Under the pieces are notes generated by a model. It saw nothing but the letters and a program-made list of their open reading frames with translations. It had not been told where the DNA came from and searched no databases. Below, piece after piece: positions 1 to 7,950 of a DNA stretch of 21,787 nucleotides. A program made the position numbers and the translations under genes. The stretch spans positions 1 to 21,787 of the forward strand of contig CAYTFK010000085.1 in assembly GCA_964436865.1 (NCBI GenBank), in the 5' to 3' direction. Every line of letters starts with the position of its first letter. Within the stretch, counting starts at the first letter, position 1. The DNA comes from JAXGPP01 sp964436865 (GTDB lineage Bacteria; Planctomycetota; Planctomycetia; Pirellulales; Thermoguttaceae).

Positions 1-134
1 AGCGTCCCGACGTTCGCCCGCGCGAAAGCGAGATCACCGAGTGCGCGTTCCGGCCCATCGAAGACATCCTCGCTGACCTTACAGGTTTTGAAAGCTGGTC
101 GGAGATTTGCCTCAAAGCGCTGTTCAGCCGATAG
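1..134 (+). CDS. C-terminal fragment of an unidentified protein (possibly NUDIX-like)
   Basis: The frame beginning at base 3 is open from the window edge to a TAG at 132-134, giving about 43 residues that end in CLKALFSR. Codons strongly favour G or C in the third position, like the surrounding genes, so this is probably the real end of a gene that starts outside the window. A stretch with EITECAFRPIEDIL followed by a helix-like SWSEICLKALF faintly resembles the end of NUDIX hydrolases (acidic-ITE-aromatic-P-l-E pattern), but the NUDIX box itself would lie upstream and cannot be seen. The next gene starts about 50 bases downstream on the same strand. Confidence 0.5.
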   Translation, partial: RPDVRPRESEITECAFRPIEDILADLTGFESWSEICLKALFSR

Positions 135-171
135 AGGGTGAGCCGCCTGCGAACGACTTCGATCCAGTCCC

Positions 172-177
172 AGGAGG
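172..177 (+). promoter_or_regulatory. Shine-Dalgarno that sets the cysteine desulfurase start
   Basis: AGGAGG at 172-177 lies 8 bases before a TTG at 186. It favours TTG 186 over the GTG at 138, which has no comparable site and would add 16 residues not expected in the IscS family. Confidence 0.6.
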
Positions 178-185
178 AAGAGCAG

Positions 186-1391
186 TTGACGGCTCACGGT
201 CTCGTGTACATGGACAACCATGCCACAACGCGGGTCGATCCGCGCGTGGTCCAGGCGATGCTGCCCTACTTCACCGAGCAGTACGGCAACGCGGCGAGCG
301 TGAGCCATGCCTTCGGTTGGGCGGCCAAAGAGGCGGTGGACGTAGCGCGCGAGTCGATCGCGGGGGCGATCGGCGCGCGGGCCAAGGAAATCGTATTTAC
401 CAGCGGGGCTACCGAGAGCAACAATCTGGCGATCCGCGGCATTGCCGACCGCGCGCGCCGAAAGGGCAGCCACATCGTGAGCGTCACAACCGAGCACTCT
501 GCGGTGCTCGATCCGCTGGAGAAGCTGCGGCAGCGAGGATACGAGGTGACGCTCGTGCCCGTGATTGCGGCGCCGGACGAGCAGGCGGGACGGGTGCTGG
601 CCGATTCGGTCGTCGAGGCGATCCGACCGGACACGATCCTCGTTTCGGTGATGCTGGCCAACAACGAAATCGGGGCGATCCATCCGGTGCACGAGATCGG
701 CGCGGCCTGCCGCCAGCGCGAGGTGCCGCTGCACTGCGATGCCACACAAGCCGTGGGCAAGATCCCCGTCGACGTCGAGCAACTGAATGTCGACTTGATG
801 AGTTTCACTGCGCACAAGATCTACGGTCCGAAGGGGATCGGCGCGCTTTACATACGGCGCACTTCGCCGTACGTGCGGTTGGAGCCCTTGTTGTTCGGCG
901 GCGGACATGAAGCGGGGGTGCGAAGCGGCACGCTCAATGTGCCCGGGATCGTCGGCATGGCCGAAGCGCTGCGGTTGTGCCTGGAGGAGATGCCCGTGGA
1001 GCAGGGGCGCTTGCGGCAGCTTCGCGACCGGCTTTTCGAAGGACTGGCGTCGCAACTGAAGGACGTGCAGCTCAACGGCCCGGCCCTCGCGCCGCGCGAA
1101 TGGCGGCTGCCGGGCAACTTGAACGTCAGCTTTGGCGGCGTCGACGGCGAGGCCCTGCTGATGAGCACCCAGCGTCTGGCGGCCAGCTCTGGCGCGGCCT
1201 GCACCTCAGCCCGCCCCGAGCCCAGCCATGTGTTGAGGGCCTTGGGGCTCAACGAGGATCAGACTCGCGGCAGCCTGCGGTTCGGGCTGGGCCGGTTCAA
1301 CACGGCCGCCGATGTGGAGCACGTGATTGGCGCGGTAGTCGATGCCGTCCATCGCCTGCGAAGCATGCGCAGCCTGAGAACGATCTCGTAA
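186..1391 (+). CDS. iscS: Cysteine desulfurase, IscS/NifS family
   Basis: PLP-dependent enzyme that takes sulfur from L-cysteine, forming alanine and a protein persulfide used for Fe-S cluster, thiamine and tRNA sulfur chemistry in the cytoplasm. The 401-residue protein opens with the family's YMDNHATTRVDP motif, has a TEHSAVLDP segment and CDATQAVGKI (PLP-binding Asp/Gln region), the Schiff-base lysine in TAHKIYGPKG (K211) and the catalytic cysteine in SSGAACTSA (C339). The PSHVLRALGL and GLGRF segments that follow are close to E. coli IscS, so it belongs to group I. Length matches the family (about 400). The start is taken as TTG 186 because of a strong ribosome site. No iscU, iscA or suf gene is adjacent; the secreted beta-propeller gene follows 64 bases later and is probably unrelated. 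Its products could help supply the Fe-S enzymes encoded nearby (inference). Confidence 0.93.
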   Translation: MTAHGLVYMDNHATTRVDPRVVQAMLPYFTEQYGNAASVSHAFGWAAKEAVDVARESIAGAIGARAKEIVFTSGATESNNLAIRGIADRARRKGSHIVSVTTEHSAVLDPLEKLRQRGYEVTLVPVIAAPDEQAGRVLADSVVEAIRPDTILVSVMLANNEIGAIHPVHEIGAACRQREVPLHCDATQAVGKIPVDVEQLNVDLMSFTAHKIYGPKGIGALYIRRTSPYVRLEPLLFGGGHEAGVRSGTLNVPGIVGMAEALRLCLEEMPVEQGRLRQLRDRLFEGLASQLKDVQLNGPALAPREWRLPGNLNVSFGGVDGEALLMSTQRLAASSGAACTSARPEPSHVLRALGLNEDQTRGSLRFGLGRFNTAADVEHVIGAVVDAVHRLRSMRSLRTIS

Positions 1392-1442
1392 GAAGCGGGG
1401 GATGTCCAGTGGCAAAATCGAATCGTCATACCACGGATTGAC

Positions 1443-1448
1443 AAGGAG
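1443..1448 (+). promoter_or_regulatory. Shine-Dalgarno that sets the beta-propeller start
   Basis: AAGGAG at 1443-1448 is 7 bases ahead of a GTG at 1456. That start places a signal peptide exactly at the N-terminus, whereas the longer frame from 1402 would bury it behind 18 residues. Confidence 0.6.
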
Positions 1449-1455
1449 AAGAACT

Positions 1456-2718
1456 GTGAAGATAGTGCGTTCACTGTCGCTGGCGTTCCTGGGCTGCGGA
1501 ATGCTGCTGGTAGCCACCAGTGTTCGAGCGGCTGACTGGCCGCAGTGGCGCGGGCCGAACCGGGATGGCCTCTCGAAGGAAACCGGGTTGCTCAAGGAAT
1601 GGCCTGCCGCAGGCCCCAGGTTGGTGTGGCAGGCCACCGACCTCGGTCAGGGTTTTTCCACGCCGGCGGTGGTGGGCGATCGGATCTATGTTCTCGGCAA
1701 CGAGGGATTGGACGACGAGTTTGTCGAAGCGCGTGCGACGAACGACGGCAAACGCGTGTGGCAGACCCGGCTCGGCAAAGTCGGCAACCCCCAGCAACGG
1801 CCGAACTATCCCGCGGCGCGATCGACGCCGACGGTGGACGGCGCCTGGCTTTTCGCCTTGGGGTCGGATGGCGACCTGGCGTGTCTGGATGCAGCCACCG
1901 GCAAATTGCGCTGGCGAAAGAATCTGCGGACGGAGTTCGGTGGCAAGCCAGGTGAGTGGGCCTATGCCGAGTCGCCCCTGGTCGATGGCGACGTGCTCGT
2001 GTGCACTCCGGGCGGGAGCGATGCCACGCTGGTCGCGCTTGACAAGAAGACCGGTGAAGAGATCTGGAGGTCGGCGATCGGCGATGAGGCGGCCTATGCT
2101 TCGGTGATCATCGTCGAGACAGGCGGCACGAGACAGTACGTGCAATTCCTGGCCAAGGGTCTGGTAGGGGTCGACGCCAAGACTGGCAAACTCTTGTGGC
2201 GCTATGACCGGACCGCCGAGGGCAGTTCGGCCAACATTCCCACGCCGACCGCTGCCGAGGGACGCGTTTACAGCGGTGCCGGGCGCAGCGGCGGCGGCCT
2301 GGTGAGACTTGTTGCTTCGGGTGGCAGCATTGCGGCCGAGGAACAGTATTTCGACCGCAGCCTCCCCACGGCCATTGGTGGCACGGTGGTGCTGAACAAC
2401 TCGCTCTATGGCACGAACAACCAGGCACTTATGTGCGTCGACTTCGCGTCCGGCGACGTGAAGTGGCAGGACCGGAGCATCGGCCCGGCCTCGATCTGCT
2501 TCGCCGACGGCCATCTCTACCTGCACGGCGAGAACGGAGCGGCGGCATTGGTCGAAGCCACGCCGGAGGCCTACCGCGAAAAAGGACAGTTCTCGCCCCC
2601 CGCGCAGCCCGACCGAGGCCGCGCGAAAGCGTGGGCTTACCCCATGGTCGCGGGCGGACGGCTCTATATCCGCGATATGAACTGCTTGTGGTGCTACGAC
2701 ATCCGTGCGGAACAGTAG
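1456..2718 (+). CDS. Secreted PQQ-type beta-propeller (BamB-like) protein
   Basis: Predicted exported protein of 420 residues with no assigned reaction. Residues 1-25 form a signal peptide (basic start, hydrophobic LAFLGCGMLLVATS, cleavage after VRA). The mature protein begins ADWPQWRGPNRDG, a signature very common in planctomycete PQQ-like repeat proteins. The rest is a run of propeller blades: repeated stretches of G-D-x-Y/L-V-x-x-x-D-x-x-T-G-x-x-x-W, for example CLDAATGKLRWRK, ALDKKTGEEIWRS and GVDAKTGKLLWRYD. These are typical of the PF13360-type eight-bladed fold, but do not by themselves show PQQ binding. A lipobox is not convincing (FLGC), so it is probably soluble or periplasmic. In planctomycetes such proteins are numerous and usually of unknown role; BamB-like outer-membrane assembly is only a fold analogy. 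It is convergent with the AraA-like gene. Confidence 0.85.
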   Translation: MKIVRSLSLAFLGCGMLLVATSVRAADWPQWRGPNRDGLSKETGLLKEWPAAGPRLVWQATDLGQGFSTPAVVGDRIYVLGNEGLDDEFVEARATNDGKRVWQTRLGKVGNPQQRPNYPAARSTPTVDGAWLFALGSDGDLACLDAATGKLRWRKNLRTEFGGKPGEWAYAESPLVDGDVLVCTPGGSDATLVALDKKTGEEIWRSAIGDEAAYASVIIVETGGTRQYVQFLAKGLVGVDAKTGKLLWRYDRTAEGSSANIPTPTAAEGRVYSGAGRSGGGLVRLVASGGSIAAEEQYFDRSLPTAIGGTVVLNNSLYGTNNQALMCVDFASGDVKWQDRSIGPASICFADGHLYLHGENGAAALVEATPEAYREKGQFSPPAQPDRGRAKAWAYPMVAGGRLYIRDMNCLWCYDIRAEQ

Positions 2719-2761
2719 GGACCGGGATATCGAGGTAGCGCAATCGGCGGAATCCCGCTCC

Positions 2762-4213
2762 TCACGTGGAGACGATCACGCTTTCCACGCCGAGTATCTC
2801 GCCAATCTTGTCGATCGAATCGGCGTGCCTGCCGACGCCGAGGGCGAAGTGGTGCGTCGGGCCCTCCGCGACCCATCGCTTGAGGAACGTGCGCACATCG
2901 GGACGGAAGAAGCCGCGGGTATTCGTATTACCCGTCGGCGGCACGGGACCGCGGACCGACTCTCCCTCGGCGATGACGAACTTGCACTTGCCCTGCCCGG
3001 TCATGCCGATCGAGAGCATGGTGATCGGCCCTTCCTTGATCTTGAACTCGACGCTCGCGCCCGAACCCGGCTTGCCATGGTACTTGATCAGGCTCCGCAG
3101 CACCGGTTTCTCGGCGGCGATGTTGATGTGGTGCGGTCCGTCGTGTCCGACGAGCACGAACCCCTCGTTGAAGTCGATGGGATGGAATTCGGCGAAGCTG
3201 CCGCCGATATCGAGGCGGTCCTCGATGAGCATCGCGATACAGGTCTTGAGGTCCGACTCGCCGCACATGGGGAAGCCGGCCGCCGTGAGCAGCGAATTGC
3301 CCACGATCAGGTTAGTGACCAGCCGCCGGATTTCGCTCCCTGCTTCTCCCTCGTAGTAGTAGGCCAGCCCGTCGAGTTCGTAGTCGGCCACGAACTTGTC
3401 CAGCGCTACCGCGACCCGCGCGGCCGTTTCCAGGTCGTCGTCGGTGAGTTTCCGGGTGATGGGATCCGACTTCGGGTCGGGCGTGTCGAACATGTCGAGG
3501 ATCTGGCCCTTCTTCTGCTCGATCTCGGGCCGCGTGACCTCCCGTTCCAGGCGCAGCAGGTCGTCGGGCTCAGTTTGAACGATGTGGCAGCCGAAGGCGG
3601 CCGTGAGCGCGGTCGGGTCGCTGTGCATGTCGAGCATCGATTCGAGCACGTGGCCGAAATGCCCGATCCGCGCCCGCTTCAGATCGTGGAGCACCTTGGC
3701 GATGTCGCACCAGCGGCCCAATTCCGCCTCGGCGGCGGGATCGTCGTCGAGCGTGCCGAGGATCACATGCGGCGGCCGCTTCCCCATGCGAATCGCGACG
3801 CCGGTGAACTCCGGCACGCTGCAGAGATCGTCGTTGGCAAGCTGCATGTACGTCGAAGCGCGGCTGTAGTCGAGCGCCTTGAGCGGCTGCAGAGCGACAA
3901 GCACGATCGGCACGTCGAGTTCGCGGATCAGCACACCGAAGGTGGAACTGGTGGCGTACGTTACCATGTCGCAGAAGATGAGGTCCAGGTCGGCCCCTTT
4001 GAGCCGCGGCAGGAGGGCATAGGCCCCCTTCGCGTTGTCGATCATGCCGAAGTTGGTTACCTGCACGTCATGCGCCTGCACGCGGCCGACGAGGATGTCG
4101 AGCTTACGGTGCATCTCGTCGAGCAGGCCCTCGAATTGGCCCCAGTAGGTGTGATGGCCGACGCCGAAGATGCCAATGTGGGCCGTGCGGGGTTTTCTGC
4201 GGGGAACTCGCAT
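2762..4213 (-). CDS. L-arabinose/L-fucose isomerase-fold sugar isomerase (AraA-like)
   Basis: Probable Mn-dependent aldose-ketose isomerase in the cytoplasm, last gene of operon B. With the start at 4213 it is 483 residues, close to AraA (about 500). Four residues that line up with the E. coli AraA metal/catalytic set can be placed by motif: E319 in CGESD (like E306), E342 in AEFHP (like E333), H357 in VGHDG (like H350) and H455 in GPTHHFAL (like H450 in AGGAHHT). The N-terminal half has a Rossmann-like IGIFGVGHHTYWGQF segment in place of the AraA start. Overall similarity to AraA is distant, so the substrate (arabinose, fucose or another pentose/hexose) is not known. The 4252 ATG is possible but would overlap the symporter by 32 bases; 4213 leaves a 7-base gap. 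No ribulokinase or epimerase is next to it, unlike ara operons. Confidence 0.75.
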   Translation of the reverse strand: MRVPRRKPRTAHIGIFGVGHHTYWGQFEGLLDEMHRKLDILVGRVQAHDVQVTNFGMIDNAKGAYALLPRLKGADLDLIFCDMVTYATSSTFGVLIRELDVPIVLVALQPLKALDYSRASTYMQLANDDLCSVPEFTGVAIRMGKRPPHVILGTLDDDPAAEAELGRWCDIAKVLHDLKRARIGHFGHVLESMLDMHSDPTALTAAFGCHIVQTEPDDLLRLEREVTRPEIEQKKGQILDMFDTPDPKSDPITRKLTDDDLETAARVAVALDKFVADYELDGLAYYYEGEAGSEIRRLVTNLIVGNSLLTAAGFPMCGESDLKTCIAMLIEDRLDIGGSFAEFHPIDFNEGFVLVGHDGPHHINIAAEKPVLRSLIKYHGKPGSGASVEFKIKEGPITMLSIGMTGQGKCKFVIAEGESVRGPVPPTGNTNTRGFFRPDVRTFLKRWVAEGPTHHFALGVGRHADSIDKIGEILGVESVIVST

Positions 4214-4220
4214 CGAAATA

Positions 4221-5726
4221 TCACTCGTGCTTGAGGGCAGGTTCGGCATCATTTCTGAACGTCACCAGTGCAACGCGCGTCGCGGGAGGCGGAGGCGGAA
4301 AGGCGTAGCTCGCCATCCAGCCGACAAAGAAACTCGGAAAACACGTCGTCGCCCCGTACCACCAGTGCGGAACATCGGTGAGCGTCCACACCGCGAGAAA
4401 GCAGGTTACTCCCGCCAGAAGCCCAGCCATCGCGCCGGGAGTATTTGCTCGAGGCACGAACATGCCCAGCAAGTAGACTCCCAGCAAGAGCCCCAGAAAG
4501 GTGCCCGCGATCATGGTGATGATGCCGATCACGTGCTGCCCCAGGTAAGGCGCCGCCAGCCCCGCGCCGATCACCGCGAGGCCAAAGACGGTGCTCAGCA
4601 GGCGGCCGGCGCCCACCGAGAGAGATCGCCCCGAAAGCCAGTCGTACGCCACCACGGCGGTCAGGCTGTTGATCCCGCCATCGAGACTGCTCATCGCCGC
4701 GGCGAACAGGCCGGCGAGCATCAGGCCCACCATGCCCACGCGAGGGAACTGGGTGGAAACGAAGTACGACAGGATCTGGTCCTCGCGCGGCAGAGCGGGA
4801 AAACCGGCCGCGCCCGGCTGGTGATAGAACGCGAACAGCGTCGTCCCCACGAGAAAGAAGAACGAGCATGTCGCGGCAACCACCACGGCATTGATCGCCA
4901 GCGAGCGGCGGGCCCTGGCCAGGCTCCCCGTGGCAACGTAGCGCTGCACCGTGACTTGCGATACCGTATATCCGGGCAGGTACATGAACAGAGCGAACGC
5001 GCAGGCCGCGTAGAACGTGTCGCGGCGCGCCAAGTCGGGCGTCAGATCGAACATCTCGAACTTGTTGTGCTCGCGCGCCAAGGCAGACACGGTGTTCCAT
5101 CCGCCGTCGATCCTGCCCAGCGAGAGAAACAGCACCAGCAGGATGCTGCCTCCCAAAGTCAGCGACTGGAGGACGTCGGTCCAAATGACCGCCTTCACGC
5201 CGCCCAGGGCCGTGAAAGCCACGGTGAACAGGCCGAGTGCAACAATCGTCCAGGCCATTTGCGTGTCATTGAGACCGGTCACGGCCTGCAGGATCAGGCC
5301 CAGCGCGTAGAGCATGCTCCCCATCCAGCCGATGGCGTAGCCGGCGAACAGCAGCGTGCCCGTGCGCCGCAGGCCGCGGTGAAAGCGGATCTCGAGATAC
5401 TCGTACACGCTCGTCACGCCCAGGCGGATGTAAAGTGGGACGAAGATCCACCACAGGATCGGCGTGATGACCAGCGGTATGAAGAGGATCGTGACCAGGA
5501 AGTGGTAGTCCTGATAGGCTGCTTCCCGCGGCAGGGCCACGAACGAGACCGAGCTGAAACCGGCGGCAAAAAGCGACATGCCCACTGCGAGCCAGTTCAT
5601 CCGCCGCCCGCCGACGAAATAGTCCTCGCTGTCCTTCTGGCGGCGGGCGAACCACAGGCCGATGCCGAAGATCACCGCCAGGTAGCCGACAAAGACGGTC
5701 CAGTCGATGGGGCCGAGCGCGCTCAT
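4221..5726 (-). CDS. Sodium:solute symporter (SSS family)
   Basis: Inner-membrane transporter that would bring in a sugar or related solute with Na+. The 501-residue protein is dominated by about 13-14 hydrophobic segments, starting with a TM1 near residues 6-25 (IDWTVFVGYLAVIFGIGL). It carries the family hallmarks: RRQKDSEDYFVGGRRMNWLAVG after TM1, GGVKAVIWTDVLQ in the middle, and FAAAMSSLDGGINSLTAVV, whose paired serines correspond to the Na2 site of vSGLT-type carriers. The chosen ATG at 5726 is 8 bases after the AOR stop; the longer frame would overlap the AOR by about 50 bases. It lies between the AOR and the AraA-like isomerase in one minus-strand operon, which points to uptake of the substrate used by those enzymes. 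Whether that is a sugar, uronate or polyol cannot be told from the sequence. Confidence 0.9.
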   Translation of the reverse strand: MSALGPIDWTVFVGYLAVIFGIGLWFARRQKDSEDYFVGGRRMNWLAVGMSLFAAGFSSVSFVALPREAAYQDYHFLVTILFIPLVITPILWWIFVPLYIRLGVTSVYEYLEIRFHRGLRRTGTLLFAGYAIGWMGSMLYALGLILQAVTGLNDTQMAWTIVALGLFTVAFTALGGVKAVIWTDVLQSLTLGGSILLVLFLSLGRIDGGWNTVSALAREHNKFEMFDLTPDLARRDTFYAACAFALFMYLPGYTVSQVTVQRYVATGSLARARRSLAINAVVVAATCSFFFLVGTTLFAFYHQPGAAGFPALPREDQILSYFVSTQFPRVGMVGLMLAGLFAAAMSSLDGGINSLTAVVAYDWLSGRSLSVGAGRLLSTVFGLAVIGAGLAAPYLGQHVIGIITMIAGTFLGLLLGVYLLGMFVPRANTPGAMAGLLAGVTCFLAVWTLTDVPHWWYGATTCFPSFFVGWMASYAFPPPPPATRVALVTFRNDAEPALKHE

Positions 5727-5734
5727 AGGGACTG

Positions 5735-7612
5735 TCAGAACTCCCGTAAGGACTCTTGAATACCCTTGTGGACTTCGTACCACCAGCCGAGCGCCGCCTC
5801 GCGCTTCTCGGACTCGAACAACCTGATCCAGCGGTCGAGCTCAGGATCCTTGTCCGCTTCCACAACCTGCCTGCGCTTGAGAAACGTGTAGACGTAATCG
5901 ATATTCCGCTCCGACTCCCAGAACACCGAGGCGTTGCGGCTCTGAATGCGGCTGGAAGTGATCGACGCCTGCTCCAGGAATCGCGTCTCCAGCCCGTACA
6001 GCGCGCCGACGATGCGTGGGAGCATCCCCTCGGCCCAGCCGCGGTGAAAGCGGCACATGCCGCTGTTGTCGAGCATCAATTCCTTCTTCATCTGCTCGGC
6101 ATTACGGCGGCCGAGTTCGCGCGGCGGCAGGAAGTCATATCCGTAGTACATGTAGTACTTGCCCATGATCGACACGGGCGACAGCACGCCGCTGGTCCAG
6201 TACTGGTTGGGAACCATCCACCCTTTGCGGGCGAAACCGATGTGGACGAAGCCGTCGAGCACCGGCTTTCCCTTCTCGCGCGAGAGCTGCCGTGCGAATT
6301 TTCGCGCCCCGTCGTCGAGCCGGACGATGCCGCGCCGCCGGATGATCGAATCGAGCAGTCCGACTCCCAGTTCGGCGTTGTGCATCGAGCTGGCGACCAC
6401 GTCGAAATCCTCTGGCGAGAAGACGGGCCGCCCGGTTACGCCCAACTCTTCCGGCGCGAGCAATCCGGCGTCAAGACAGTCCATGAGCCACGATACGACT
6501 CCGCCCACCGAGATGGCGTCGAAGCCATACTGGTCGGCGCGGCGGTTCAGCTTTTCGGCGGCCCGCTGGTCGAAGATCCCCGCCAGCGGTCCCATGGCCT
6601 GATACGGCTCGTAGTCCTTCTTGTACTCGTCGCGAAGCTTCTTGCAGATCGCCGCGCACGGTTCCCCGCACACCGACTGCTGCTTCGTCTGGATGGTCTC
6701 CTCATTGAACTGCCGCAGGTAATGATTGACCACGAACCGCTCGTGGACTGCCTGCCGGTCCTCCTCGCTCGCGTAGATGCTGCGGTAGTTGAAGTAGAGC
6801 AGTCGGCCGCCGACATTGCTGTAGTTCACGCCCAGCGTGCCGCCGGTGGAAAACTTGGGATCGAACCGGTACTTCGTGGTGGCCTCGAAATCGACCACCT
6901 TCAGTTTCTTCTGGAAGCGGTCTTCAAACCACTCGTCGGCCAGCTTGCGGTCGCGGAAGTCTTCGTCGACGAACGAACCGCCGTAGATGATGGCGGCCAC
7001 GTTGTGCTGCCTGAGGAGCTTGGAACCGAAACCGCCGCGGCCCGCCCAGGTGTCGGCGTGGGTGAGCTTACCACCGATCAGCGGAGCCGAGCCGATGGCG
7101 CCGAAGTCGGTGGCCTCGGCCGCCGGGCCGACCGCCAGCACCCTGGGGTCGGTGGTGTACTCCCCGGCAAAACGTTCCAGCACGTGGTCCATGAGGGCAT
7201 AGACGCCGCCCCGCCCTTCGTCCCAGACTTTCTCGACGGCCACCGGAACCAGTCCCACCTCGACATGCTCGCCTCCGTGCCGGTTCAGATACAAGATCGA
7301 TGGGCCTCCGGCACGCCCGACGATCGACAGCATGTTCAGCCCGAGGTTGTCGAAGACCAGCGCCGCCCCGCCCATCGTCGAGACGTAAAACCCGCCCCAG
7401 GAGGGCGAGAAACCGGTGACGATCAGGCGGTTCGAGCCCGGCAGGATCGACCCCGCCAGCAGCCCGACGCCGATATTGAGCGAGTTGTGCTTGCCCGCCA
7501 GGTGCAGCCCCAGGTCGACAGGTCCGAAGAAGGGCTGCCCGACCGGATACCGGTCGATGCGATAGAATCCTGTTGCCGCATCGACGAGCAATACCCGTTG
7601 GTGCGTGTCCAT
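5735..7612 (-). CDS. Aldehyde:ferredoxin oxidoreductase family protein (tungsten-type)
   Basis: Cytoplasmic W/Mo-bis-pterin enzyme family that oxidises aldehydes to acids with ferredoxin as electron acceptor. The 625-residue protein has the usual AOR length and features: an N-terminal domain (about 1-200) with NIGVGLLAGSILPGSNRLIV and FYVSTMGGA, a GRGGFGSKL pterin-contact region and cysteines for a [4Fe-4S] cluster at C315, C319, C323 and, much later, C520 (DNSGMCRF, like C494 of the archaeal enzyme). The first spacing is CX3C rather than the classical CX2C. The ATG at 7612 is preceded by a CAGGATAG ribosome site; the longer frame adds 39 implausible residues. It is the first gene of operon B (8 bases to the symporter). 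The substrate is unknown; an aldehyde formed during sugar breakdown is the obvious guess. No ferredoxin or tungstate transporter gene is present nearby. Confidence 0.85.
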   Translation of the reverse strand: MDTHQRVLLVDAATGFYRIDRYPVGQPFFGPVDLGLHLAGKHNSLNIGVGLLAGSILPGSNRLIVTGFSPSWGGFYVSTMGGAALVFDNLGLNMLSIVGRAGGPSILYLNRHGGEHVEVGLVPVAVEKVWDEGRGGVYALMDHVLERFAGEYTTDPRVLAVGPAAEATDFGAIGSAPLIGGKLTHADTWAGRGGFGSKLLRQHNVAAIIYGGSFVDEDFRDRKLADEWFEDRFQKKLKVVDFEATTKYRFDPKFSTGGTLGVNYSNVGGRLLYFNYRSIYASEEDRQAVHERFVVNHYLRQFNEETIQTKQQSVCGEPCAAICKKLRDEYKKDYEPYQAMGPLAGIFDQRAAEKLNRRADQYGFDAISVGGVVSWLMDCLDAGLLAPEELGVTGRPVFSPEDFDVVASSMHNAELGVGLLDSIIRRRGIVRLDDGARKFARQLSREKGKPVLDGFVHIGFARKGWMVPNQYWTSGVLSPVSIMGKYYMYYGYDFLPPRELGRRNAEQMKKELMLDNSGMCRFHRGWAEGMLPRIVGALYGLETRFLEQASITSSRIQSRNASVFWESERNIDYVYTFLKRRQVVEADKDPELDRWIRLFESEKREAALGWWYEVHKGIQESLREF

Positions 7613-7683
7613 TGGCGCACTATCCTGGCTGGTGAGGAGAGCCCGATGGCGGCAACACAGCCGCCGGCATTCGGCCGCCCGAA

Positions 7684-7929
7684 GGCAGTATTCTATCGGT
7701 CTACGGCGTGAGTGTGCAACGAGTGCCAACCGCTCCAGGGCCGCTCGACCGGGAGGAACACGAACAACGACTGGCCGACATCCGCGCTGCCAGCCGACTT
7801 GGCCAGCACATCATCGACCGGGGCCGTGCCAGTGGCTGCCTCGGCTCGGGCGACCGGGTGGTGCTAATCTCCGGCACCGGGCTCAAATCGAGCCGTTACA
7901 ACATGATCGTGGTCCAGCAGCTCGACTGA
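7684..7929 (+). pseudogene. Pyruvate kinase C-terminal domain remnant
   Basis: An open frame (GTG at 7708, open further upstream) ends with a segment that reads like the last part of a pyruvate kinase: an ILSVYGVSV stretch comparable with the LALxWGVxP strand, a linker of about 40 residues, then GSGDRVVLISGTGLKSS and NMIVVQQLD, matching the GDxVVxxxGxPxG...TNxxxV end of the PK C-terminal domain (PF02887). Only about 80 residues remain of a family that is normally about 470 long, with no N-terminal barrel or active site, so it cannot be a pyruvate kinase. It is most likely a truncated relic left where the AOR gene and its promoter now sit, although a small stand-alone domain protein starting at GTG 7708 is possible. 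Convergent with the mtlD-like gene, whose stop is 21 bases away. Confidence 0.5.
7690..7719 (-). promoter_or_regulatory. Candidate promoter of the AOR operon
   Basis: On the minus strand TTGCAC (7714-7719) and TAGAAT (7690-7695, five of six to the sigma-70 -10 box) are separated by 18 bases. Transcription would begin about 70 bases before the AOR ATG at 7612. It overlaps the start of the pyruvate kinase remnant. Consensus match only. Confidence 0.35.
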
Positions 7930-7950
7930 CGCCCATCGCGGCAGCTCGGA

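Noticed and set aside
2705..4234. A 509-codon plus-strand frame opposite the AraA-like gene
   Set aside because: It mirrors a gene with clear family motifs, has no recognisable domain and is highly charged (Arg, Glu, His rich), as expected for an antisense frame of GC-rich DNA.
4170..7711. Plus-strand frames of 529 and 651 codons opposite the symporter and the AOR
   Set aside because: Both are antisense shadows of strongly supported genes and have biased, low-complexity composition without membrane or domain signals.
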